Both the position numbers and the translations under genes were made by a program. The notes below the pieces were generated by a model. The model was not told the DNA's origin. It searched no databases and saw only the letters and a program-made list of their open reading frames with translations. A stretch of DNA of 41,896 bases from an uncultured Sutterella sp. (lineage in GTDB: Bacteria > Pseudomonadota > Gammaproteobacteria > Burkholderiales > Burkholderiaceae_F): contig URFF01000005.1 in NCBI GenBank assembly GCA_900546995.1, positions 1 through 41,896 on the forward strand, in the 5' to 3' direction. Positions within the stretch are counted from its first letter, which is position 1; each line of letters starts with the position of its first letter. Shown piece after piece: positions 33,925 through 41,896 of this stretch.

Positions 33925-34406
33925 TAAAAATTCATGAACATTTAATCGAGGTGACCTCTCCGAGTGATGATCTTCATTCAGTTTTAACTGTCCAGAAACT
34001 GTGGGAACATTTACTGCATTACGCAGAACACCCACATGAGTATTTTGAGCCACTGCTGTCTTGTGAGGTTCAATGTCGAGAGGAAAATGGCTTGAGAGTG
34101 CTTGACCGTCTGCTTGATTTTGGTTCCATGCAGGTCAAAGACACAGTTCATTTCGAAAAAGAAAAGTCTGTTTGTATTGATGTAACAGCAACCGATCACT
34201 ATCAAGCCAGTCGATTAGCCATTCAGATTGAGTGCCCTGAAGTGGATAACTCCATTTTCCTTCGTTTCACCTACGAAGAAGATCTCATGGAGGTGCCACA
34301 GGACGACATTTTCTTAAAACTGAGAAAAAAGGCCTATGAGCAAAAAGATATGGAAATGGTTCAGACGATTCGTTCCCATATAGAAGCTCAACAAAAACTC
34401 AACTAA
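33921..34406 (+). CDS. DUF1857 / AtaL-like SRPBCC-fold protein
   Basis: This 161-residue cytoplasmic protein matches the AtaL-like/DUF1857 group of the SRPBCC (START-like) fold: it opens F/I-x-E-H-L-I-E-V, then L-T-V-Q-K-L-W-E-H-L-L-H-Y-A-E-H-P, a strand-rich centre (R-V-L-D-R-L-L-D-F-G-S-M-Q-V-K-D-T-V) and a long C-terminal helix with R-K-K-A-Y-E-Q-K-D. The fold makes a hydrophobic cavity for small ligands; no bacterial function is assigned. Its ATG overlaps the aapM stop (ATGA), so it is translated with the importer, in the slot where the ATPase gene is expected. A link to amino-acid uptake is inferred from position only. Confidence 0.75.
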   Translation: MIKIHEHLIEVTSPSDDLHSVLTVQKLWEHLLHYAEHPHEYFEPLLSCEVQCREENGLRVLDRLLDFGSMQVKDTVHFEKEKSVCIDVTATDHYQASRLAIQIECPEVDNSIFLRFTYEEDLMEVPQDDIFLKLRKKAYEQKDMEMVQTIRSHIEAQQKLN

Positions 34407-34440
34407 CTTACTTTGCTTTGACTCCCTAACTGAGAAGAAA

Positions 34441-36726
34441 ATGATATTGACTGATGAAGCCAATCAACGGATTATTTGTGCCTTAACTCAAGAGATTAAT
34501 GCGAAGGCATCTCAAGTACAGGCCGCAATCAATTTGCTCGACGAAGGAGCAACAGTTCCCTTTATCGCCCGTTACCGTAAGGAAGTAACCGGTGCGTTAG
34601 ATGACGGACAACTTCGTCTTTTACAGGAGCGTTTACAGTATCTTCGGGAAATGGAAGAGCGTCGATTGAGTGTTATTGAATCGATTCAGTCTCAGGGTAA
34701 GCTGACAGAGGAGCTTCATTTAGCCCTTCTGGAGGCGGATACAAAACAGCGGATAGAAGACCTGTATCTTCCCTACAAGCCTAAACGTCGAACTCGTGCT
34801 CAAATTGCAATAGAAGCGGGATTGGAGCCTTTGGCTAACGCGCTTTATGAAAACCCGACATTAGAGCCCGAAACTTGTTCGCAACCGTTTGTTAATGAAG
34901 AGAAAAAAATCGCATCGGTTCGCGATGCATTAAACGGAGCTCGAGACATTCTTGCAGAGCGTTTCAGTGAGGATGCGGAACTATTGGAGTCATTGCGGTT
35001 ATTTCTCGCTAAAAATGGGTTTGTTGTATCCAAAGTTGTCGAGGAACATCAGATCGATGGTGCGAAATTTAAAGACTATTTTGACTTTAAAGAGGCGATT
35101 TCGGCGATTCCTTCTCATCGTGCCTTGGCTTTGTTTCGAGGGCGACAAGAGGGCGTTTTGACACTGAAAATTGCTTTGGATGACGAAATGGAGGAACAAA
35201 AGCCTCATCCCTGTCAGAAATTAATCGCAGAGCATTTCGCAATTAAGGATTTGGGTCGAGCTGCTGATGCTTGGTTAATGGATGTGTGTCGATGGACTTG
35301 GCGCGTCAAGCTGGGGCTAAACATCGAAAGCGAGTTATTCCAGATGGTACGGGAACGAGCGGAGGAAGAAGCGATTCGCGTTTTCGGAACCAATCTTAAG
35401 GATTTGTTGCTGGCGGCTCCTGCCGGACAAAAAGGGGTTATTGGATTGGATCCTGGCCTAAGAACAGGAGTTAAAGTTGCAGTGATTTCTGCCACAGGAA
35501 CCGTATTGGATACCGCGGTCATCTATCCCCATGAACCGCGCAGAGAATGGGAACAGTCCATTAAGACCCTTGCTGAACTAGCCAAACGATACGGTCCTCA
35601 GCTGATCAGTATCGGAAACGGAACGGCCAGTCGCGAAACAGATCGATTAGCTGGTGAGTTGATTGCGCGGCATTCGGAATTGCATCTGACCAAGGTGGTC
35701 GTTAGTGAGGCAGGGGCTAGTGTCTATTCGGCCAGTGAACTCGCTGCTAAAGAGTTCCCCGATATGGACGTCAGTTATCGAGGTGCAGTCTCCATTGCTC
35801 GACGCCTACAAGATCCATTGGCAGAACTTGTCAAAATTGACCCCAAAGCGATTGGTGTTGGCCAGTATCAGCATGATGTCAATCAAGTGCATTTGGCACA
35901 CAAATTGGACTCTGTTGTTGAGGATTGTGTGAATGCGGTTGGCGTGGATTTGAACACGGCCAGTGTGCCGTTGCTTGCTAGAGTGTCGGGCTTAAGTAAA
36001 ACTGTTGCCCAATCGATTGTCTCTTATCGGGATGCTCACGGAGCCTTTCATGATCGTCAAACACTGATGTCAGTGCCGCGACTTGGTCCGAAGACTTTTG
36101 AGCAGGCCGCTGGTTTTCTACGTATTACCAATGGAAGTAATCCGCTGGATGCTTCTGCCGTACATCCTGAAGCCTATCCGGTTGTTCAGAAAATCGTTCA
36201 GGTGACGGGTAAAAGCATTAAGGAATTAATGGGTAACCATGATGTCCTAGCAAAGCTTGTTCCCTCAGATTTTGCCGATGAACGATTTGGATTGCCGACT
36301 GTCAAAGATATTCTCGTCGAGTTGGAGAAACCGGGAAGAGATCCGAGACCGGAATTCAAAACGGCAACATTCAAAGAGGGAATTGAGTCTATTAAGGATT
36401 TGGTCGCCGGAATGCAGCTAGAAGGTGTCGTGTCCAACGTGGCGGCTTTTGGGGCATTTGTTGATATCGGCGTTCATCAAGATGGCTTGGTTCACGTCTC
36501 CGAGTTATCCGATCGCTTTGTCAAGGATCCTCGTGAGATCGTTAAGGTAGGCCAAGTTGTCAAAGTACGAGTTTTGGATGTTGATGTCCCTCGCAATCGG
36601 ATTTCTTTAACAATGAAAACCCAAAGTCGAGCAGAGGGACCGTCTAAAAAGGCGAGAGTTCAGTCATCTGCTCCTAAAGAGTTTTCGGCAATGGCTCAAG
36701 CCTTTGCCAAACTAAGAAGACCTTAA
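34441..36726 (+). CDS. tex: Tex-family RNA-binding transcription accessory protein
   Basis: Tex binds nucleic acid and associates with transcription complexes; it was first seen as a regulator of toxin genes in Bordetella. The 761-residue protein has the standard order: N-terminal helical Tex_N (about 1-190; V-P-F-I-A-R-Y-R-K-E near 38), central linker, YqgF-like nuclease fold (about 325-455; V-I-G-L-D-P-G-L-R-T-G-V), tandem HhH (about 495-560) and a C-terminal S1 domain (about 655-725; G-A-F-V-D-I-G-V-H-Q-D-G-L-V-H-V-S). The start is ATG 34441 with GAGAAG close upstream. It stands alone after the importer operon. Confidence 0.95.
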   Translation: MILTDEANQRIICALTQEINAKASQVQAAINLLDEGATVPFIARYRKEVTGALDDGQLRLLQERLQYLREMEERRLSVIESIQSQGKLTEELHLALLEADTKQRIEDLYLPYKPKRRTRAQIAIEAGLEPLANALYENPTLEPETCSQPFVNEEKKIASVRDALNGARDILAERFSEDAELLESLRLFLAKNGFVVSKVVEEHQIDGAKFKDYFDFKEAISAIPSHRALALFRGRQEGVLTLKIALDDEMEEQKPHPCQKLIAEHFAIKDLGRAADAWLMDVCRWTWRVKLGLNIESELFQMVRERAEEEAIRVFGTNLKDLLLAAPAGQKGVIGLDPGLRTGVKVAVISATGTVLDTAVIYPHEPRREWEQSIKTLAELAKRYGPQLISIGNGTASRETDRLAGELIARHSELHLTKVVVSEAGASVYSASELAAKEFPDMDVSYRGAVSIARRLQDPLAELVKIDPKAIGVGQYQHDVNQVHLAHKLDSVVEDCVNAVGVDLNTASVPLLARVSGLSKTVAQSIVSYRDAHGAFHDRQTLMSVPRLGPKTFEQAAGFLRITNGSNPLDASAVHPEAYPVVQKIVQVTGKSIKELMGNHDVLAKLVPSDFADERFGLPTVKDILVELEKPGRDPRPEFKTATFKEGIESIKDLVAGMQLEGVVSNVAAFGAFVDIGVHQDGLVHVSELSDRFVKDPREIVKVGQVVKVRVLDVDVPRNRISLTMKTQSRAEGPSKKARVQSSAPKEFSAMAQAFAKLRRP

Positions 36727-36757
36727 GGTTGTTGAGTTAATCTAAGCACTATGTGTT

Positions 36758-36804
36758 AGGTAATACCTGATAGAATTCTCAGAGGCGCTTTTCTTTGAAA
36801 AGCG
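36758..36804 (+). promoter_or_regulatory. Leader of the second M20 gene: palindrome, -10-like box and 5' hairpin
   Basis: AGGTAATACCT (36758-36768) is a short palindrome. TAGAAT (36771-36776) fits a -10 box, though no good -35 is visible at the right distance. Transcription would start near 36783. CGCTTTTC/GAAAAGCG (36786-36804) then forms a perfect 8-bp hairpin with a 3-nt loop, at the very 5' end of that transcript. A strong AAAGGAG lies just before the ATG. A 5'-end hairpin could stabilise the mRNA. Confidence 0.35.
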
Positions 36805-36836
36805 ATTCATAGTTGTCTTTAATAAAGGAGTTCGAA

Positions 36837-38120
36837 ATGGACAATCCTCCCAATGCCAAACCTTTGGAAATGCCGCCGCTTCAGGCGCATGTCCAGGCTG
36901 CGGTAGATAAGTTAACGGCTTGTGAAACCATCAAGGCCGCAATTGACGCAGTCAAGCGTGACGATGAAAAAACGCTTGCCGATCAAATTGCGATTACGGA
37001 AGTGGAAGCACCTCCGTTCCACGAAGAAGTTCGTGCTAAGGACATGGTTCGTCGTTTCGAAGAGTTGGGCTTGAAGGCAACAATTGACGAAGAAGGCAAC
37101 GTGCTCGCTCGTCGTGCCGGTACCGGCAATGGTCCGACATTGGTGTTGGCTGCCCACTTGGATACCGTTTTCCCGGCTGGAACGAACCCCAAGGTTCGCA
37201 AAGAAGGCAACCGTTACTTAGCCCCTGGTATCAGCGATGATGCCCGTGGTTTGGCTGTCATTTTGCAAGTGCTTCGCACGTTGCAAGAATTCAAGGTCGA
37301 AACCGTTGGTGATATTCTGTTCGTTTGCTCTGTTGGTGAAGAAGGCAACGGCGACCTTCGTGGTAGCAAGTACCTGTTCAACAAGAGTGGCATTCAAATT
37401 GACGGTTTCATTTCTGTTGACGGTGTCAATGTCAATCGTGTGTTGCGTGGTGCGACGGGTTCGAAGCGCTATCGCGTGCATTTTGATGGTCCTGGTGGAC
37501 ACTCTTGGAATGCCTTCGGTACGCCGAGCGCTATCCATGCGATCGGTCGTGCAATTGCAAAGATTGCCGATATTCAAACGAAGACTGATCCGAAGACGAC
37601 GTTCACTTGCGGTACCATTCACGGTGGGACGACGGTTAACTCGATCGCTGCTCACGTTGAAATGGAATTGGATATGCGCAGCGCCGGTGCCAACGAATTG
37701 GATGAATTGGAAGCTCAAATTCTTCCGATTTTCGAACAAGCTGCAAAGGACGAAAATGCTCGTTGGGGCTATAAGGATGAAGATGGCGTGAAGTTGACGC
37801 TTGAGCCGATCGGTCACCGTCCTGGCGGTAGCCAAAGTGACGATGTGAGCGTCCTGCAAGCCGCCCGCGGCGCTATGGCTGCGCTGGATATTCCGCTTTA
37901 TTCCTATGCCTTCGCTTCGACGGACCATAACATTGCAGTGAATAAGGGTGTTCCGGCGACGACTTTAGGCGGTGGCGGACACGAAGGTTTCAACCATAAC
38001 GTCAAAGAATGGTATGAACCGGTGGACGCTTACCAAGGACCGCAATTGGCAATGTTGACCTCTTTGGTGCTGGTCGGCGTGGCTGGTACCACGGATCCTG
38101 TGCTTGTTAAGCGCGCTTAA
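36837..38120 (+). CDS. M20-family metallopeptidase, probably highly expressed
   Basis: This 427-residue M20 hydrolase shows the two-zinc site: His and Asp in A-A-H-L-D-T-V-F (about 108), Asp in G-I-S-D-D-A-R-G (about 138), Glu pair in V-G-E-E-G-N-G (about 173), Asp in S-V-D-G (about 198) and late His in G-G-G-H-E-G-F-N-H (about 385). G-G-H-S-W-N-A-F-G (about 220) starts the dimerisation lid. It is distinct from the M20 protein at 5129-6544, closer to peptidase T/ArgE-like hydrolases. I chose ATG 36837 with AAAGGAG 6 nt upstream. Arg is almost always CGT/CGC and many codons end in C, unlike neighbouring genes, a sign of strong expression. Substrate is unknown. Confidence 0.88.
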   Translation: MDNPPNAKPLEMPPLQAHVQAAVDKLTACETIKAAIDAVKRDDEKTLADQIAITEVEAPPFHEEVRAKDMVRRFEELGLKATIDEEGNVLARRAGTGNGPTLVLAAHLDTVFPAGTNPKVRKEGNRYLAPGISDDARGLAVILQVLRTLQEFKVETVGDILFVCSVGEEGNGDLRGSKYLFNKSGIQIDGFISVDGVNVNRVLRGATGSKRYRVHFDGPGGHSWNAFGTPSAIHAIGRAIAKIADIQTKTDPKTTFTCGTIHGGTTVNSIAAHVEMELDMRSAGANELDELEAQILPIFEQAAKDENARWGYKDEDGVKLTLEPIGHRPGGSQSDDVSVLQAARGAMAALDIPLYSYAFASTDHNIAVNKGVPATTLGGGGHEGFNHNVKEWYEPVDAYQGPQLAMLTSLVLVGVAGTTDPVLVKRA

Positions 38121-38128
38121 TACGAAAT

Positions 38129-38161
38129 AACGGCACCTTGACTTTCAGTCAAGATGCCGTT
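38129..38161 (-). terminator. Terminator hairpin for uraA
   Basis: A 15-bp inverted repeat (AACGGCA... / ...TGCCGTT) with a 3-nt loop has one mismatch. On the plus strand it is C-A, but on the minus transcript it becomes a G-U pair, so the stem is complete only in the uraA direction. TTATTTCG follows on that side. Confidence 0.65.
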
Positions 38162-38166
38162 AAATC

Positions 38167-38206
38167 AAGACTACCGATTGTTAGTAGATCGGTAGTCTTT
38201 TTCTTT
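38167..38206 (+). terminator. Intrinsic terminator of the second M20 gene
   Basis: AAGACTACCGAT (38167-38178) pairs perfectly with ATCGGTAGTCTT (38188-38199) across a 9-nt loop. TTTCTTT follows. Together with the hairpin at 38129-38161 it isolates two convergent transcripts. Confidence 0.85.
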
Positions 38207-39512
38207 AGTTGCGCTCAATTAATGGTTCGCCTTCTCGGCTGCTGCCGCGGTTCATTAAGGCGTTAAGTAAAATCGCACCAAAGGTAGCCGTGCCGATACC
38301 TCCGAGAGTAAAGCCAGCGATGTTAATCGTAAAGTCGCCAGCACCAAGAATCAGCGTAACGGCTGCGACAATCAAATTTCGATTGTTACCGAAGTCGACT
38401 TGATTAACGACCCAAATTCGAGCGCCAGCAACAGCAATCAAGCCAAAGACCACGATAGAAACACCACCCAACAGCGGTTGGGGAATGGTTTGAATAATGG
38501 CACCAAATTTCGGTGAGAAGCCTAAGACGATAGCAAAACAGGCTGCAACAGCAAAAATTAAGGTGGAGTAAACACGTGTGGCAGCCATAACCCCAATATT
38601 CTCGCCGTAGGTTGTCACACCAGTGCCACCAAAACTTGCCGCAAACATGGTTGCGATACCGTCACCTAAGAATGCACGTCCCATGTACGGATCCAGGTTG
38701 CGACCGGTCATAGCCGTTACCGCTTTAACGTGTCCTAAATTTTCCCCGATCAAAATAATGACGACGGGGGTGATGAGTAGGATTGCGTTAAAGTCAAAGG
38801 TTGGTGAGGCAAATGTTGGAAGACCAAACCAAGCTGCATTGGAAATAATTGAAAAATTGATGGCTGGTCCAAGACCTAACACGTTTGCAAGAATGAAATA
38901 AATGATGTAACTCAGGACGATACCCACAAGAATGAGTAACTTCTGAATCATTCCACGAGTGTAAACGGCGACGCCACCAACGCAGATCATTGTGATGATA
39001 GCAATGCACGCATTGAAGGTGCCTGTTCCAACACTTTTAACAGCCGTTGGCGCTAGGTTAAGACCGATAACGGCGACAACAGCTCCAGTGACAACTGGTG
39101 GCATGAGTTTTTCAATCCACTGAACCCCTGTGCCTATGACAATTAGCCCAACAATGGCGTAGATGAAACCGCAAGCGATGATTCCACCTAAAGCAACAGA
39201 TAGGTTACCGTTAAAACCAGAACCGGCAGTGTAGCCTGTAGCTGCGATAACAACCCCGATGAATGCAAAGCTGGAACCGAGGTAACTTGGGACATGACCG
39301 CCCACGATAACGAAAAAGATCAGGGTACCGATACCGCTCATTAAGATGGCGACATTGGGATCAAACCCCATAAGCAACGGGGCTAAGATGGTTGAACCAA
39401 ACATGGCGACAACGTGTTGAACACCCATTGCCAATGTTTGACCGATGGGAAGGCGTTCATCTGGTGCAATGATGCCCTCTTTTTTTAGTGTCCAGGTTGG
39501 GAAGTAACCCAT
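38205..39512 (-). CDS. uraA: Uracil/pyrimidine permease (NCS2 family, UraA/RutG-like)
   Basis: This 435-residue inner-membrane nucleobase:H+ symporter has about 14 hydrophobic segments. Key motifs are Q-H-V-V-A-M-F-G-S-T (about 32-41), the substrate-binding Glu in G-E-N-L-G-H-V (about 253) and T-T-Y-G-E-N-I-G-V-M (about 303-312). The spelling of the last motif is shared by UraA and RutG, so uracil or thymine transport cannot be separated. The start ATG 39512 has AAGGAG 7 nt upstream. It diverges from prfC over about 130 bp. Confidence 0.9.
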   Translation of the reverse strand: MGYFPTWTLKKEGIIAPDERLPIGQTLAMGVQHVVAMFGSTILAPLLMGFDPNVAILMSGIGTLIFFVIVGGHVPSYLGSSFAFIGVVIAATGYTAGSGFNGNLSVALGGIIACGFIYAIVGLIVIGTGVQWIEKLMPPVVTGAVVAVIGLNLAPTAVKSVGTGTFNACIAIITMICVGGVAVYTRGMIQKLLILVGIVLSYIIYFILANVLGLGPAINFSIISNAAWFGLPTFASPTFDFNAILLITPVVIILIGENLGHVKAVTAMTGRNLDPYMGRAFLGDGIATMFAASFGGTGVTTYGENIGVMAATRVYSTLIFAVAACFAIVLGFSPKFGAIIQTIPQPLLGGVSIVVFGLIAVAGARIWVVNQVDFGNNRNLIVAAVTLILGAGDFTINIAGFTLGGIGTATFGAILLNALMNRGSSREGEPLIERN

Positions 39513-39644
39513 TCATGCTCTCCTTAAGATATTTTGCTTAATTGTACGCCGAGCGCTTTTACTTCAAAGGAAAATTTTCAAATAGGGTAGAATATGGCCC
39601 CTAACTTTTAATGTTTGCTTCTAACTTATTAAAAACAAAGGAAA

Positions 39645-41246
39645 ATGGTAACGTTGGATCCCCAATTGGCAAAGGATGTCCAGAAACGACGGACGTTTGC
39701 CATTATCGCCCACCCGGACGCCGGTAAAACGACGTTGACGGAAAAGTTGTTGTTGTTCGGTGGAGCTATTCAGATGGCCGGGGCCGTCAAAGGACGTAAA
39801 GCGGCTCGTCATGCCACTAGTGACTGGATGCAGGTAGAGCAGCAACGTGGTATTTCTGTGACAAGTTCTGTGATGCAGTTCGAGTACGAAGGGCATGTGA
39901 TCAACTTGTTGGATACCCCGGGGCACGAGGACTTTTCTGAAGATACCTATCGTGTGCTGACGGCTGTCGATGCGGCTGTCATGGTCATTGACGCTGCCAA
40001 GGGTGTTGAGGCCCAAACGATTAAGTTATTGGAAGTATGCCGACTTCGTAATACGCCGATTATCACCTTCATCAATAAGATGGACCGTGAAGTCCGTGAT
40101 CCGATTGACCTTCTGAGTGAAATCGAAGAAATTCTTAAGTTGGAATGCGTTCCGATTACCTGGCCAATTGGCATGGGGAAGACATTTAGAGGTGTTTTTT
40201 CACTTAAGGAAAATCATCTTGTGCGCTTTACGCCTGGCGAAGATCGCCTTTCGGGTAAACAGGAGTTAATTGAGGGGCTTGATAATCCGCGCCTTGATGA
40301 ATTGTTCCCCATGGAGATGGGGTATGTTCGTGAGAGCATTGAGCTGGTTCAAGGGGTTTCCAATCCGTTTAGTTTGGAAAAATTCCTTGCCGGTGAGCAA
40401 AGCCCTGTCTTTTTTGGCTCTGGGGTTAACAATTTTGGCGTCAAAGATGTTTTGGAAGCGCTTGTTCAATGGGCACCATCTCCACGCTCTCGCGACGGTG
40501 GAGTGCGTGTTGTTGAACCAACGGAAAAACCGTTTACGGGCTTTGTTTTTAAGATCCAGGCCAATATGGACCCGAAACACCGAGACCGTATCGCGTTTTT
40601 CCGCGTTTGCTCAGGGCGATATACACCGGGTATGAAGGTTCGTCATCTCAGAGAAGATCGGGAGATGAAAATTCCTAATGCGCTTACTTTCATGGCTAAT
40701 GATCGTATCAGTATGACTGATGCCGTTGCAGGCGACATTATTGGTATCTATAACCATGGTCAACTGCACATTGGTGATACGTTAACTGAAGGTGAAAAAT
40801 TAGGATTTACAGGTATTCCGTATTTCGCTCCAGAATTGTTCCGTGCGGCTCGTCCGAAGGATCCTTTCAAGGCAAAACAGCTCCATAAGGGACTCAAAGA
40901 GCTTGGTGAAGAAGGGGCCATTCAAGTATTTGAAAACGATATGGGACACCTGTTTTTGGGAGCGGTCGGCTTCTTGCAGTTTGAAATTGTGGCCCAGCGT
41001 TTAGCCACAGAATATAAGGTGGATGCGATTTATGAAAACACCGATGTTTCAACAGCACGGTGGTTGTCCTTCCCGGACGAAGATACGCAAAAGCGATTCA
41101 TTGATGAACAAGCCGCACGGTTGGCAAAAGACGCTGATGGAAATCTTGTGTATTTAGCAACGTCGATTTACAACTTGCAAACGACACAAAAGCATTGGCC
41201 GGATGTCCAGTTTCACACCACCCGTGAAAAAAATCAGACGTTCTAA
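39645..41246 (+). CDS. prfC: Peptide chain release factor 3
   Basis: RF3 is the GTPase that removes RF1/RF2 from the ribosome after termination. The 533-residue protein shows G1 A-H-P-D-A-G-K-T-T (about 22-30), the switch region R-G-I-S-V-T-S-S, G3 D-T-P-G-H-E-D-F (about 91) and G4 N-K-M-D-R (about 144). Domains II and III follow, with no EF-G domain IV. Q-Q-R-G-I-S in place of the EF-G R-G-I-T pattern is typical of RF3. AAAGGA precedes ATG 39645. A TAGAAT -10-like box lies at about 39586-39591. It ends 4 nt before a GC-rich hairpin. Confidence 0.96.
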   Translation: MVTLDPQLAKDVQKRRTFAIIAHPDAGKTTLTEKLLLFGGAIQMAGAVKGRKAARHATSDWMQVEQQRGISVTSSVMQFEYEGHVINLLDTPGHEDFSEDTYRVLTAVDAAVMVIDAAKGVEAQTIKLLEVCRLRNTPIITFINKMDREVRDPIDLLSEIEEILKLECVPITWPIGMGKTFRGVFSLKENHLVRFTPGEDRLSGKQELIEGLDNPRLDELFPMEMGYVRESIELVQGVSNPFSLEKFLAGEQSPVFFGSGVNNFGVKDVLEALVQWAPSPRSRDGGVRVVEPTEKPFTGFVFKIQANMDPKHRDRIAFFRVCSGRYTPGMKVRHLREDREMKIPNALTFMANDRISMTDAVAGDIIGIYNHGQLHIGDTLTEGEKLGFTGIPYFAPELFRAARPKDPFKAKQLHKGLKELGEEGAIQVFENDMGHLFLGAVGFLQFEIVAQRLATEYKVDAIYENTDVSTARWLSFPDEDTQKRFIDEQAARLAKDADGNLVYLATSIYNLQTTQKHWPDVQFHTTREKNQTF

Positions 41247-41250
41247 ATTG

Positions 41251-41279
41251 TTGGCCCGCCATGGTGCGGGCCAATTTCT
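41251..41279. terminator. Shared terminator between prfC and hydE
   Basis: TTGGCCCGC (41251-41259) pairs perfectly with GCGGGCCAA (41266-41274) across a 6-nt loop, followed by TTTCT. On the minus side the stem is followed by CAATTTAG. It sits in the 35-bp gap of two convergent genes and probably serves both, prfC more clearly. Confidence 0.75.
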
Positions 41280-41281
41280 AA

Positions 41282-41896
41282 CTACTGAATCTGTCCTGTC
41301 CGTTTTTTCCAGTGGATAGAACTGCCGAGAACATTGAGTCCTACCGTTCTTCCGGTTTTTTCAATGCAATGCTGCAGGAACTTGTTGCTGTCACTCGGTT
41401 CCTGTTCGACAAAAGGTTTATTAGCATACAGTTGATAATTTTTTCGGACAATCCGAGGGGTAATGTTAGGCATGATGACATTGCACCCGTGCATGATTCC
41501 CTTTTCTCGTCCGTCATCTTCCAGAGCTTGAAGTGCGGTTGCCGCGGCGATATTGATATCTGGGATAACCAGTCGCGTCACCGCAATCATATTTAAAGCA
41601 AGCCGCATGAGGGCTTTCTTTTCCATCATGCCCTCTCCCAACATGTCGGCGCCGGGACTGGTGATATAAGGCCCCATGCCGATCATATCGAGATCCAAGG
41701 CTTGGAAAGTCCGAATATCGTGGCAGAGATCTTCAAACGTTTGTCCGGGAATACCGATCATGACGCCGGACCCTACCTGATAACCAGCCTCCCTCAGGTC
41801 TTTTAGTGCTTGATAGCGACGTTCAAGTCCCTTGTCATGGTGATCTTTGGAGTAATGCAGGTGATTAAATAACGTTTGATTGGACGTTTCAAATCG
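41282..41896 (-). CDS. hydE: [FeFe]-hydrogenase maturase HydE, C-terminal part (runs off the right edge)
   Basis: HydE is a radical-SAM enzyme acting in assembly of the [FeFe]-hydrogenase H-cluster. The window holds the last 204 codons. Reading back from the first visible ATG the frame stays open to 41896, starting R-F-E-T-S-N, so the gene continues outside. Recognisable are the R-x-E-T-S-N strand, L-R-E-A-G-Y-Q-V-G-S-G-V-M-I-G-I-P-G-Q-T (about residues 35-54 of the visible part), G-M-G-P-Y-I and a late N-I-T-P. The CxxxCxxC cluster motif lies beyond the edge, so BioB- or PylB-like relatives cannot be formally excluded. Confidence 0.8.
   Translation of the reverse strand, partial: RFETSNQTLFNHLHYSKDHHDKGLERRYQALKDLREAGYQVGSGVMIGIPGQTFEDLCHDIRTFQALDLDMIGMGPYITSPGADMLGEGMMEKKALMRLALNMIAVTRLVIPDINIAAATALQALEDDGREKGIMHGCNVIMPNITPRIVRKNYQLYANKPFVEQEPSDSNKFLQHCIEKTGRTVGLNVLGSSIHWKKRTGQIQ

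Noticed and set aside
37218..37928. A 236-codon open frame on the minus strand inside the M20 gene
   Set aside because: It is antisense to a clear metallopeptidase with all ligands. Strong codon bias in the real gene creates long open antisense frames, and its translation resembles no family.
1..41896. Mobile elements, prophage, CRISPR or defence genes
   Set aside because: No transposase, integrase, repeat array or restriction gene was seen; every stretch is accounted for by housekeeping-type genes and short gaps.

Overview
The window is a compact stretch of bacterial chromosome with about 34 protein genes. I saw no tRNA, rRNA, CRISPR array, insertion sequence or phage gene. Gene content and order fit the Betaproteobacteria, order Burkholderiales: dacA-like/DUF493, birA-coaX-SPOR, fmt-rsmB-DUF4390-ntrY-ntrX-trkA-trkH, and gatCAB. 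A MenA-type prenyltransferase, a HydE-type [FeFe]-hydrogenase maturase, an AapJ/AapQ/AapM-type amino-acid importer and two M20 peptidases suggest an anaerobic, peptide- and amino-acid-using member, most likely Sutterellaceae (Sutterella/Parasutterella-like). That placement is inference from gene content; no marker gene settles it.

Layout. (1) 1-1963, minus: dacA-like, DUF493, menA (runs off the left edge). (2) 2118-4446, plus: birA, coaX, SPOR protein, all overlapping by 4 nt. (3) 7584-4443, minus: rlpA, M20 peptidase, small unknown protein, HIT gene with a broken frame. (4) 7840-11044, plus: gatC-gatA-gatB, ended by a bidirectional terminator shared with pyrE (minus). (5) 11848-14656, plus: exonuclease III, rsuA, ampG. 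(6) 23940-14646, minus: one long run fmt-rsmB-DUF4390-ntrY-ntrX-trkA-trkH-UPF0149. (7) 24055-29030: alpha/beta hydrolase (plus), def (minus), dprA and topB (plus). (8) CNNM/CorC-type membrane protein (minus). (9) 30586-34406, plus: aapJ, an 11-codon mini-ORF on a terminator-like hairpin, aapQ, aapM, and an SRPBCC/DUF1857 protein. (10) tex, then a second M20 hydrolase with highly biased codons. (11) uraA (minus), prfC (plus), and hydE (minus, runs off the right edge).

The genes cover core functions: translation initiation and amidotransferase charging, formyl-Met processing, release factor recycling, rRNA modification, cofactors, K+ uptake with a two-component system, DNA uptake/topology and cell wall. 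The non-routine points are: a DacA homologue in which all three active-site motifs are altered; an 11-codon ORF with a good Shine-Dalgarno that spans an intrinsic-terminator-like hairpin and whose stop overlaps the aapQ start; an Aap-type importer with no ATPase gene beside it; an NtrX-like regulator without an AAA+ domain; and a frame-disrupted HIT gene. No gene-free stretch exceeds 300 bases; the longest is the rlpA/gatC divergent region (about 255 bp), which holds putative promoters and small hairpins.
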